This document shows positions 11,690-21,300 of a stretch of DNA of 64,000 nt, in pieces. The notes beneath the pieces are model-generated. The model made no database searches. It had not been told where the DNA came from and worked only from the letters and a program-made list of their open reading frames with translations. Position 1 is the stretch's first letter. Every line of letters starts with the position of its first letter. The position numbers and the translations under genes are program-made. Source of the DNA: Gautieria morchelliformis (lineage: Eukaryota > Basidiomycota > Agaricomycetes > Gomphales > Gomphaceae); NCBI GenBank assembly GCA_015179125.1, contig WHVA01000316.1, positions 1-64,000 on the forward strand, written 5' to 3'.

Positions 11690-12244
11690 GTGGACGAAAC
11701 TGAAAGCTTACTACAAGGAGAGGGGGAATCGAATGTAGACATTGATCAGATAACCGAGGACATGGACCAGGTCGCCACGAATACAGTACCGACACGTGAA
11801 GTATTGCACGGGAGGCAGGCCGTAAACATAGGAGTGCGCACAGGGGTTTTCACTGATTCCGATGCATGGCCGGTCAAAGAAAACGAAGCAATTCGCATGG
11901 ACGAGATATTACAAGAAAAAAAATCAGCATGGCAAGAAATAATCAAGGACTATTGTCGAGAAGGGAATAAGACCGTGAACATCAACAATGATCGAATGCA
12001 GCTCCCATCTATGCTACTTACCGGTGATCCATCAATAGAAGTTGATGCCGAGACTGCTATGCTAACAAAAAAGGAAGAGAACGAACGTACATATGTGGAG
12101 GGGGTAACGCAACTTGGGACCGATCAATGTCACGCATTCGGTATCATCGACCATCATTTACATCAAAATTTACAAGGAATGAATCCCGAGCAGCTATTAA
12201 TGTTGATGATGGGATCAGGTGGTGCCGGTAAATCAAAGGAATAG
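11690..12244 (+). pseudogene. Helitron helicase, Walker A part
   Basis: A 184-codon frame leading into the Pif1-like helicase. It contains GTDQCHAFGIIDHHLHQ and ends with the P-loop region LLMLMMGSGGAGKSKE, where GSGGAGKS is the Walker A motif that binds ATP phosphates. A stop follows immediately and the helicase resumes in the frame starting at 12259. The linker before the P-loop is acidic and typical of these proteins. Confidence 0.8.
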
Positions 12245-12258
12245 ACACGTCTACGGCT

Positions 12259-13479
12259 TTGTTCGATCATCAGCACTGCAGGAGTAAATTGGCGAATACC
12301 AGGATGACAGGTATAGCAGCTACTAATATCAGGGGCTATACCTTACATTGGTGGGGAGCCTTGCCAATTTACATCCCATCATCAGCAGAATATCACAAGC
12401 AACCTACATGGGAATCTAAAAAACGATGGGAGGAAAACATTTCGGGAGCAGAATATCTCGTTTTGGACGAAGCATCAATGGCAACGACAGACCTCATAGG
12501 TTTACCGTCCGTGATAACTTCGTTCACAAAGGGACAGGACAGTTCGTGTACTTTACTGTTTGGGGGTAAATTGAACGTCATACTCGTGGGCGATTTCCAT
12601 CAGTTTCCCCCACCGAAGCGAGCATCGTCCGCGCTTTACCCAAACCCACCAAATACGACATATTGGGGAGGCATAGGACAGAACATCTTTCAACAATTCA
12701 AGACGGTGGTTCTGTTAAAAGAACAAAAGGTAAGCGACGATATAGTTTGGGCCGAAATACTGGAACGATCACAATATAGGGCATGTTCGGAGGACGACAT
12801 CCATGAATTCCAAAAGCTAATCTTAACGAACAAACATTGCGAAGTTCCCGATTTTTCCATGCATCCTTGGAACAAAGCAGTATTAGTGACACCTCAACAA
12901 GGAGTTCGCATAGAATGGAACGATGCTCGCCTTCGTGAACACTGCAGAATAACAGAAAAACCAATGTTCGTGTCACCCGCAGAGGATACAGTAGGAATCG
13001 CATCCAAAGAACCTTCGCAGCAGCAAAAAATGCTGGTGGCTGTCTCTGAAGGAAAAGATCGATTACCACGGTCTCTCAAGATAGCGGAAGGAATGCGAAC
13101 AATGCTTAGTTGGAACCTGGTCGTATCGGCCGATCTCACGAATGGAACTCAGGGTACGATCAACAAGATATACCTGGATCCACAAGAAAGTGTCAGCTCG
13201 AATTCGACACAACAGAACATTGTTCAGCTTCGATACCCACCAGCGCTCGTGTTATTCCGACCCAACAGCACTCCGCTAAAGAACCTGAAAGGGTTACCAA
13301 GCGGGGTGATTCCTCTAGAACCATCAAAAAAAGGAATGGAGATCTGTCTTCCTACCAGAAAGAAGACTACAATACGGAGAAGACAATTACCACTTACTGC
13401 CAATAAACGTTTAGAGAAACTCAACGCAGAAACGGAAGCGAGATACCAAAAAGGGGGATGGCAAAAAAGTGAGCAATGA
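12259..13479 (+). CDS. Helitron Pif1-like helicase C-terminal part
   Basis: A 406-codon open frame that carries the rest of the superfamily 1B helicase. Motifs in order are GIAATNIRGYTLHWW (motif Ia region), LVLDEASM (Walker B, DEAS), VGDFHQFPP (motif III with the Gln/Phe-Pro pattern of Pif1), and a later region with EGMRTMLSWNLVVSADLTNGTQGTI (motifs V/VI area, where Pif1 proteins have a G-T-GT-G pattern). The basic C-terminus ends KGGWQKSEQ. Pif1 helicases unwind DNA 5'-3'; in Helitrons the domain is thought to open DNA during rolling-circle transposition. It is separated from its Walker A exon by a stop, so it is probably not functional. Confidence 0.85.
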   Translation: MFDHQHCRSKLANTRMTGIAATNIRGYTLHWWGALPIYIPSSAEYHKQPTWESKKRWEENISGAEYLVLDEASMATTDLIGLPSVITSFTKGQDSSCTLLFGGKLNVILVGDFHQFPPPKRASSALYPNPPNTTYWGGIGQNIFQQFKTVVLLKEQKVSDDIVWAEILERSQYRACSEDDIHEFQKLILTNKHCEVPDFSMHPWNKAVLVTPQQGVRIEWNDARLREHCRITEKPMFVSPAEDTVGIASKEPSQQQKMLVAVSEGKDRLPRSLKIAEGMRTMLSWNLVVSADLTNGTQGTINKIYLDPQESVSSNSTQQNIVQLRYPPALVLFRPNSTPLKNLKGLPSGVIPLEPSKKGMEICLPTRKKTTIRRRQLPLTANKRLEKLNAETEARYQKGGWQKSEQ

Positions 13480-14107
13480 AAACATAACGCACGATAAAGC
13501 ACGATTCACAGGAAATCAACGGTCATAGGCTTGGTCAAGTCCAGAGCACACTCACAAGCGATGCAATTGATTACCAGCCAACATATACAGTACCGTACAA
13601 GTTCATATAGTCTAACAAAACGAGCTGCCAATTAAGAAGTGAAATTGGATAAGAAAAAAAAAAAAAAATTTCAACGGTCAAACAAAAAAAAAAGCTACGT
13701 CCCGTCAACTCTTATGAGCTAAAGCCCAACCCGCCGTTCTGATTCATGAGGTAACATCAAATGAAACGTCCGAGCTGTAACATGAAGCCGATGCGACAAC
13801 CAGCGCCAACGGCTACACCACAGGACATTACAATTAGTGTCAACTATGATGACACCGGATAAAAGCGGCAATGCTCGGATCTCAAAATTCGCTGAGCAAA
13901 GCCCACCAAATTCCCTCATTCAGTAATTCCAAAATAAATAAATAATAGTTAATTGCCCTTTTCAGTAATAATGAATCCATACATAACATCAAATACAAAG
14001 AACCATGCTGTCGATCACAAAATCTAGAGGGTTAGAAGCCCTTGTCTTCGACAAGGGAAAGAAACTCCCACACTCATGTGATTATCGTGTGATGAAGGAA
14101 AATCATG
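13480..14107. other. Probable Helitron 3' tail and spacer
   Basis: No gene. There are two A-rich tracts (about 13651-13693), then sequence with short, unsupported frames on both strands. The Helitron 3' terminus probably lies here, but neither a hairpin followed by CTRR nor a host A/T target can be pinned down. Confidence 0.35.
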
Positions 14108-14242
14108 TGACTGTAGATAATCAAGTGACTTTGATGTCAGGTGATTGTCAGGTGACTGCAGATAATCAGGTGACTTTGAGGTCAGGTGATTGTCAGGTGA
14201 CTGTGGATGATCAGGTGACTTTGAGCTGTTTTGAGGTCATGT
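14108..14242. repeat. 45-bp minisatellite, three copies
   Basis: Three tandem copies with an exact 45-bp period start at 14108, 14153 and 14198. Each begins TGACTG and contains CAGGTGACTTTGAG-type motifs. The period is a multiple of three and the array is open in one frame (about 79 codons, 14005-14244), giving a VTVDNQVTL..GDCQ peptide repeat. I see no sign that it is expressed. Confidence 0.85.
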
Positions 14243-14419
14243 GATAATCATGTGACCATGGGGGATTCTTAGCTAAACTATCAAGAGATTGTTGTATCTT
14301 GTGGACCCAATGTGAGTGTAGCATAGAAATATTAATACAACCTTTCTTGAGGACATTTGAAACTAATTAACTACCTAGTAAATGTTCATAAATAGGTAGC
14401 TACTTTGTGGACAAGCCCT

Positions 14420-15654
14420 AACAGGTACACTATGAACCGTCTTCGATCTGTGCCAGCAGAACGAGAACATTGTGAAGGACATTACACCCTTCCCAGATCA
14501 AGATATCATTCACAGTGACATGGCTCACTGTTGGTACTGCATCAAACTCGATATGTCTGAAGCATACAAGCAGATCCGGATTCATCCAGATCACGTAGCA
14601 AAGACTGCCTTTGCTACGATCCTTGGCACCTTCAGGAGCCAAGTGATACAGATGGGGGATTGCAACACGCCGTCGACATTCCAACAGCTGATGATGGCAA
14701 TCTTCCACGACTGCATAGGTCGCTTCGTCCATGTATACATGGACGATATATTCATTTTCTTGCTCTCAATACAAGAGCATGAGGAACACCTCTATATTGT
14801 CTTTGACAGACTGAGGAAGAACCACCTTTTTCTGAGCAAGAAAAAGGTTGATCTCTATTCCATACGAATGGAGTGCCTCGGCCACATCATCCATGGCCAA
14901 GGTGTACACGCTGATGAGGGCAAAATGCAATGCATTTGCAAATGGCGAAGGCTGCAGGCGTTCAACAACGTGCAGCATTTCCTTGGGCTAGTACAATACC
15001 TGGCACACTACATGCCAGATGTTAGCACATACACGACCCCCTTGTCGGGTTGTGCGCGTACCAACCATCCATTTGAATGGATGCCACTTCTAGACAAATG
15101 CTGGCAAAGGATTAAGGCGTTGGCCTGTAAGGTCCCGATCCTGCGTCCCATCGATGCACGGAGCCCAGAACCCATCTGGGTTATCACCAACGGATCAAAA
15201 GCCTGTGTCAGTGCAGTCTACGGCCAAGGCCCCGACTGGAAGTCGGCAAGCCAGCTTCTTGTCAAAGAAGTTCAGTGTTGCTCAGCAACACTACAGGACT
15301 CATGAGCACAAGACAATTGCAGTGCTCGAGGCTCTCATGAAATGGGAGGATAAACTTCTGGGACAAAAGTTCACCCTCATCACATATCACAAAGTGCTCG
15401 AATATTTCAAGACCCAGAAGAGCCTGTCTGACCACCAGGTCAGATGGTGGGAGTTTCTATCCCAGTTCCACTTCAACACCATTCACGTTGATGGTGTGGA
15501 GAACAAGGTGGCAGACTGCCTGTTGCGCTACTACGAGAGCGACACGAGTGACGACAATCACCCTGACCATGTCTTTGAAAACGTAGACGCGTGGTTAGAC
15601 CCAGAAGGTGAGCTACTGTTTTGGAACCCTTCAAGACTTTGGTGTTATTGCTAA
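14420..15654 (+). mobile_element. Ty3/gypsy fragment: reverse transcriptase and RNase H
   Basis: Fossil Ty3/gypsy fragment on the plus strand. A reverse transcriptase core with the YMDD box (VHVYMDDIFIF, about 14730) is followed by the thumb/connection and an RNase H domain that runs to about 15650. No integrase is visible and no LTR pair can be assigned. It is broken (at least two interruptions) and looks old. It belongs to the same broad lineage as the minus-strand fragment at 7565-9424 and lies on the other side of the Helitron. Confidence 0.85.
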
Positions 15655-16229
15655 CACTTCAATCTATCAGAACGTGTCATTTATGAGACTCAAAGAATAT
15701 CAAACAATGCTGCAGCACAACTCCAGAAATAATTTAATATTTGTACCTTGGTTGCAATCCACGTAAGAACTAGTCCAAGTTAATATGGATGGAAGGCAAT
15801 GCGTTTCTTAGCCACTGAACAATAAACTAAAAGACTGTAGGTTCAAGGACACCATCGGGGTCCAAGCGTATTCCAAAATATAAAGGAATGTACTTAGCAG
15901 GCGAGTTTATAAATGGACTGCCCTGATAATCTACCAGTGCACTGCAATAAAATGAGGGACAAGTTTTGTGAACAAAGCGACTTGTGAAAGTCTCTAATCA
16001 GGAAAATCAACTGATCAGATCGTCTCAGGTATTGGAGTGCGAATGGCAAGACTTTCAATTGACAGACTCACTCTGTGGAATTACACTCGGAGGATTAGTC
16101 CAAGTGGCTAAGCAGTAAAGTAGCTACTTAACAAGGAATTAGACACTAAAGTAAGTGAATAACCCTAGCTGGGATTAGCAGCTTAGTAAGATGCAAGTCA
16201 CACAAGGTCAACCACACGGTGGAAGTCAA
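15655..16229. other. Non-coding spacer
   Basis: AT-rich sequence with no usable frames. The string TAGTCCAAGT occurs twice (about 15774 and 16096). It may be degraded LTR or internal sequence of the adjacent gypsy fragment, but there is no second copy to confirm that. Confidence 0.35.
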
Positions 16230-16535
16230 GGCAACCACAACCCCGCTCTGCCCTCCCCCATTTACTCTCCTTTCTCCCTCATGCTCTTAACAACGGTCTC
16301 TTTACTAGGTAGTTACCACACGCACGGACTCTTATGACAGTGTTACGGGACATGCCTGCACTTCCCCCACAATCGACCCACCATACATTATAGTTACTAA
16401 TTTCTTGGGCTGTTAGTCCGTCTTGGGACCGCCCGCCTTCGGGCAAATGTTGAGTCGCTCTGATCACGGTCACTCAGTAGATACATGGCATGTATTATCC
16501 TACATGAGCACAGGCTCAATGGATACAAATGGATA

Positions 16536-16568
<33 letters not shown>

Positions 16569-16588
16569 AAAAAAAAAAGGGCAACCAC
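16230..16588 (+). mobile_element. 5'-truncated LINE 3' end with poly-A and target-site duplication
   Basis: The insert is bounded by a direct repeat GGCAACCAC (16230-16238 and 16580-16588) and ends in a long A-run (about 16538-16578, with one C interruption). Its last about 140 bp match the 3' end of the LINE at the right edge of the window: both share GTTAGTCCG, TGTATTATCCTACATGAG and a final CTCAATGGATA..ATGGATACAAA. Poly-A, 5' truncation and a short target duplication are the hallmarks of target-primed reverse transcription. No coding sequence remains in this copy. Confidence 0.85.
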
Positions 16589-16652
16589 GAGGCGGCAGTC
16601 ACGAGGCGGCAGTCACGAGGCGGCAGTCACGAGGCGGCAGTCACGAGGTGGC
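16582..16652. repeat. 14-bp tandem repeat, about five copies
   Basis: The unit CACGAGGCGGCAGT is repeated in tandem directly after the LINE poly-A. A related, more diverged copy (ACCACACGGTGGAAGTC) lies just left of the LINE at about 16210, so the LINE landed inside the array. Confidence 0.85.
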
Positions 16653-16800
16653 AGCCACGTGATGCAGGCCACGGAGTCGATATGGATTAATTGCAGCCCT
16701 CGAGTGTTTTTCCTTGAGGTCTAATTAAGAGAAGTCTAACTTATTACTACTTCCAAAGGTCCTCCGAATTTCCGAAAATAAACAAAAGGATTTGGAGTGT

Positions 16801-16835
16801 GCTCGTGCTCATCGTGACGGACGATGAGCACGAGC
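16801..16835. repeat. Perfect 15-bp hairpin
   Basis: GCTCGTGCTCATCGT (16801-16815) pairs perfectly with 16821-16835 across a 5-nt loop. No gene end lies near enough to call it a terminator. Confidence 0.8.
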
Positions 16836-17091
16836 GTCCGTGACGTCTGAGCGCACGCGTGTGTGGGGCTGATGACGCCGCTGGAGTCTATGGGTACCCA
16901 CACGCGTGGTGGAATCACCCGGTCCAAGGTCACCCAGTCATCCGGTGGCCTTGCCAGTAGGTTTATTTTCCAGAGTCGGGATTTATTCATGGTATTATTC
17001 ACGGTATGAGGGTCTAGGTACGAAATATATCTTTGAAGGGTCATCCGGTCCGCCAGACCGTTCTACTTGGATTTGTCATGCAGGGTGCCTA

Positions 17092-17173
17092 ACGCAAAAT
17101 AGCCTCACGAGGAGAGTAGGAAATTATTATACCAACTATGCTCCTCCCCATAGTTGCGTATAGCTATTTTGCG
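17092..17173. repeat. Inverted repeat CGCAAAATAGC
   Basis: ACGCAAAATAGC near 17092 is inverted as GCTATTTTGCG near 17162. The roughly 80-bp unit could be a tiny foldback element. Confidence 0.5.
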
Positions 17174-17206
17174 GGGCACAACAACCCTGTGCCCATACGT
17201 CCCTAT

Positions 17207-17395
17207 CTACCTGAAGAGAAAGACCGGACCCACCGTAGGCCATCCAACAATAATACACTGATATAGCCCATCCGATGGGCTATATCGGTGTGTTATTGTT
17301 GGATGGCCAGATTGTTCGTTGGATGAGTCATCCAACGAACAACCATCTGAGCAAAGTATCGCCGAGTCAACACTCGGCGGTACTTTGCTCAGATG
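17207..17395. repeat. Cluster of three back-to-back hairpins
   Basis: Hairpin A has arms 17238-17272 and 17274-17308 (35 bp, 2 mismatches, 1-nt loop). Hairpin B has arms 17312-17326 and 17328-17342 (15 bp, perfect). Hairpin C has arms 17344-17367 and 17372-17395 (24 bp, 1 mismatch). The left flank (17207-17240) recurs in inverted orientation at about 59005-59045 with few differences, so the unit belongs to a dispersed repeat family, probably a foldback or MITE-like DNA element. No protein coding. Confidence 0.85.
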
Positions 17396-17429
17396 CCAAG
17401 CGTAAGGAGGACGGTGGGCTGCGAAGACA

Positions 17430-17990
17430 ACTAGATGGTGCGGGTGGGAGCTGGACAAGGAAACGGGGACCTATTAAAAAAATAGAAGTGGCAAGCCGCG
17501 GCGGAAATGGGGAGGAGGGAAATGGTGGAAGAGATGCGGGCGGGCGCTGGAGACAAGGAGGAAACGGGGACCTATTATACAAAAAATTTCAAAGTCAGAG
17601 GCAAGCCACGGCAGTAAGTGGAATAGTGCATCACTCCCGTACGGCTGGCTCCGAAAGATGGCAGATAGAGGTCAAAGGAAAGGCCACCAGTAGCTGAGCA
17701 AGGAAACGGCAGTAAGTGAAGTGGAAAGTTTCTTCCCATTTCCACTTCACTCACTGCCGTTTCCTTGCTCAGCTACTGGTGGCCTTTCCTTAGCAAGGAA
17801 ACGGCAGTGAGTGAAGTGGAAATGGGAAGAAACAGTGGGAGAGAACAAGAGGGGAGATGGTGCGGGTGGGTGCTGGAGACAAGGAAACGGGCACCTATTA
17901 TACAAAAAATTTCAAAGTCAGTGGGCAAGCCACGGCAGAGTAAGTGGACTAGACCATGCGGCTGGCTCTGAAAGATGGCAGATAGAAGAA
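17430..17990. repeat. Dispersed repeat family, three tandem copies
   Basis: A unit starting GATGGTGCGGGTGGG and containing AAGGAAACGGGGACCTATTA occurs at about 17432, about 17540 (partial) and about 17855. The longer copies end with GAAAGATGGCAGATAGA. A related, internally shorter copy lies on the opposite strand at 56768-56850. It is G-rich on the plus strand, and no gene is recognised. Confidence 0.8.
17676..17833. repeat. Near-perfect 52-bp hairpin plus a third copy of the arm
   Basis: Left arm 17676-17727 pairs with right arm 17739-17790 with a single mismatch and an 11-nt loop. Immediately after, 17792-17833 repeats the left-arm/loop sequence again (AGCAAGGAAACGGCAGTGAG onward). This direct-inverted-direct arrangement is typical of a foldback made by template switching or of a young inverted-repeat element. 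Confidence 0.9.
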
Positions 17991-18094
17991 CGGCTAATTA
18001 CCCGATGTCAGACAATGGGGCTGGATAAGCCAGCTGGCGGACCACAGCCTGGGCGCTCTATTGAACACAGTTACAGAAGCGTCCGACCCTGCAC

Positions 18095-18315
18095 TGTGGA
18101 ACGAAGGAGATATAATAATCTGTTATTCTATGATCTGTACAAGATCATCTGTCCTTATATACTAATTATGATGTTCCTATATTACCAATCTCTTCGAGCT
18201 GCTGTGCCGATGCGATGCCGGTGCACCAGCAACCCGGGGTCGAGAGCGATCTCGAACCTCCGGCTAAATGCGTGCCGGCTCTGCCTCGGCGGTGTCATCG
18301 TCCCGATTACTAACA
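18095..18315 (-). repeat. Copia-1 3' LTR
   Basis: 221-bp LTR, TG..CA. The end of the gag-pol frame overlaps it by about 50 bp. Confidence 0.95.
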
Positions 18316-21300
18316 CTCCCCCTCAGCGAGAAGTCCCTTCGGTAAAATCCTAATTTCCCTAATAGATACCTATGTTGATGCATATCTAGTCCCTTTGTAA
18401 ATATGTCCGCTATGTTCTCCTTCGTCGGTACGTATGTAAGTGATGCCTCGTGAGAGACCACTTTCTCACGGATGAAATGATATGCGACATTGATGTGTTT
18501 GGTACGCGCATGATACGTTGCGTCATGCGATAGCGTAATGGCGCCTAGATTGTCTGATCGAAGTGACGTGGGCTGGGTTTGATCGATTCCAAGTTCCTCA
18601 ATAAAACGCCTCAGCCAGATTAATTGCTTGGCGCCCTCGGTAAGTGCCATGTATTCGGCCTCCGTGGTAGATAGCGCGATCGTTCGCTGCTTCTTCGAGC
18701 TCCATGCAATAGCTCCCCCTCCTAGTATAGCTACATAGCCACTAATAGATAGTGCGTCGTTTCTATTAGCATAATCCGAGTCGACAAATATTTCGAGGTC
18801 GAGACCAGCGTCTCGTCGGAAGATTATGCCGTCGTCACGTGACCCTTTGAGGTACCTGAGCGCGTGCTTGATCGCCGTCCAGTGCTCGGTTCCGTAAGTA
18901 GTAGTGAATTGGCTCAGATGTTGTACGGTAAAGGCCAAATCAGGTCGCGTGCTGAGTGCTGCATACATGAGTGATCCGATCGCCTTAGCATAGGGTACTT
19001 CGGCAGTTGGACCTGTCGAGTCCATGGGTGTCGTGAGTTTGATCATTTTATGCAGAGGTGTAGATACGGAATGTGCTGTTGTCATGTTGAATCGATCGAG
19101 TATGATGTCGATGTAATGCCCTTGTGACATGATTAGTGTTCCCTCATCCCTATTCCTCTCAACTCTAATTCCCAAGATTTTCTTCATTTCTCCTAAATCT
19201 GTTAAAGGGAATTTCCCATGAAGCTCCCCCTTGAGCTTAATCATCCCTCCTTTGGAGTCAGCAAATAGTCCAAAGTCGTCCACATATACTGATATGACTT
19301 CGATTGAATCCTTATCTTGTCTGATGTAGACGCATTCATCGGCTGTACTTTGATGGAAGCCGAGATCGAGTAGTAATTTGCGTAAGCGCTGATGCCAAGC
19401 TCGCCCCGATTGCTTGAGTCCATAGAGCGCTCTGTATATTCTTAGAACACGTCCAGATCCATCGTCAAATCCGTCGGGCTGGCGCATGTAGATCTCCTCA
19501 TCTATGGTTGAATTGAGGTAGGCGCCTTTGACATCCATCATTTCGATTTCCCAATCGAGTGTGTTTGCGATCGCTAATAGAACACGTAGTGAATCGAATT
19601 TGACCACGGGTGAGGTTATCTCGTAGTAATCCATCCCTGGCCTCTGTGTGAATCCTTGAGCCACAACCCTCGCTTTAGCCTTATCGAATTGTCCGTCCGG
19701 TTGTGTTTTGACAGCGTATACCCATCGGCAACCGATAGCTACTCGTCCGGGTGGTAGTTCTGTTAATTCCCATGTTCCTAATGTCTTGTGTTGATCCATC
19801 TCAATTTCCATCGCTTTCTCCCAGATCGGCGCATCATCACGTGATACCGCCGCTCTGTAATTCTCAGGTTCAGTGACGATTTCTCTCGTTATGTAAACCT
19901 GCTCGGTGCGTCCTGAATTATTCAGCTTCCGGTAATCCGGTCTTTGAGTGATACGCGCGCTCCGTCGAATCTGTGGAGCTGGCGCTTGTTCAGGTGGATC
20001 AGGAACGGGTGTTGTCTGGGGTGATGACGTCTGTGGGGTAGATGTGATCGGGTCCGGCACATGCTCGCGCGGTGAGTGCTCCCCCTCGAGCGGTGCCGTG
20101 TCGTCATCGTCGTTATCTGGGATAGGGTAGAGTTTGTTGTCGTTTTCGTCGAATGTAATATTTCTTGAAATTTGAACATGTTTTGAGGCTTTATTGTAAT
20201 ACCTCCAGGCTTTTGCATGTTCTGCTACTCCGACGAATATATGTTCTTCTGCCTTTGGATCAAGTTTGGCTCGACGTTGATCCGGCACCATAACCCAGCA
20301 ATTTGTCCCGAATTCCTCTAGACGTGCTATGTTCGGCTTCTTGCCGAATAGTGCTTGGAACGGCGTTGCGTCATCTCCAAGCGCTCGCGTGGGTGATCGA
20401 TTTTTGATATAACACGCGTAAGCCACGGCCTCGGGCCAGAGTATTTTTGGCAGGTTCTTGGCAAATATCATTGCCCGTGCGTGCTCGAGTAAGGTCCGGT
20501 TGAGTCGTTCGGCAATTCCATTCTGGGCTGGGGAGTATGGAGCTGTGGTCTCCATGATAATGCCATATTTTGCACAAAATTCCTTGAAATTTTTATTGAC
20601 ATATTCCCCTCCATTATCCGAGCGAAACCTCTTCAGTTTCTGACCTGTTTGGGTCTCGAGGAATGCCTTGTACGTCTCGAAGTGTTTGAGCGCTTCATCT
20701 TTGGTGCTCCCAAAATAGATTACGGTGTACCTCGATTTGATGTCCGTGAAAGAATAAAAGTATTTCTCACGCGATGGTCCCTCGGTCTGGGCAGGTCCCC
20801 ATACATCGGATACTGTTAGGTCACCGACCTGTTCTACAGTGTCCTCGGCTCTTTTGGGGAACGGCTCCACATGCCGCTTGCCTTGTATGCATGCCTTGCA
20901 CTGGCTCGGCTCGTTTGACTCGTCGATCTCAAGTCCGGTGACTAGATCGTTAGATTTCACCATCTTTATAGAATTTATGTTGACGTGCCCGAGTATCCTG
21001 TGCCATTTGTCCCATGACCGTCCTTTTGCCGCTGCGGCAAAGTCCCGTGCCTCGACTGATCGAGTGACCCGTGCCTTCATACAGAATAGCCGCCCACGCT
21101 TCTGTCCCTGTGCGAAGGTAACTCCGGCGCGTGATTTGAATTCGACGCCGGTGCCTGAAAATGTGGCCGTGTTGCCCTTATCAGTTAAACGCCCTACGCT
21201 GATAAGGTTGTTCGGCGCATCTGGTGCATGTTTGACGTCACGTAGCTCGATCGTGTTCGTCTTGGCGCCGATCTTGAATTCCATGTATATAGTGCCTCGG

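Larger units (their letters stand above)
9813..13479 (+). mobile_element. Helitron, 5'-truncated, with Pif1-like helicase
   Basis: Rolling-circle DNA transposon of the fungal Helitron type on the plus strand. The recognisable protein blocks run in the right order: the segment between the Rep and helicase domains (9813-10600, then 11258-11680), then a Pif1-family superfamily 1 helicase (12160-13479) with Walker A, Walker B and later motifs. The HUH Rep catalytic motif is not seen upstream of 9813, so the 5' end is missing. A non-coding block (about 10660-11240) interrupts it. A stop at 12242-12244 lies just after Walker A. A poly-A-rich tract (13651-13693) and an AT-rich tail follow. No CTRR 3' terminus could be fixed. 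Non-autonomous today. Confidence 0.85.

Noticed and set aside
16801-16835. Hairpin as a bacterial-type terminator
   Set aside because: The organism is eukaryotic, no T-run follows, and no gene ends here.
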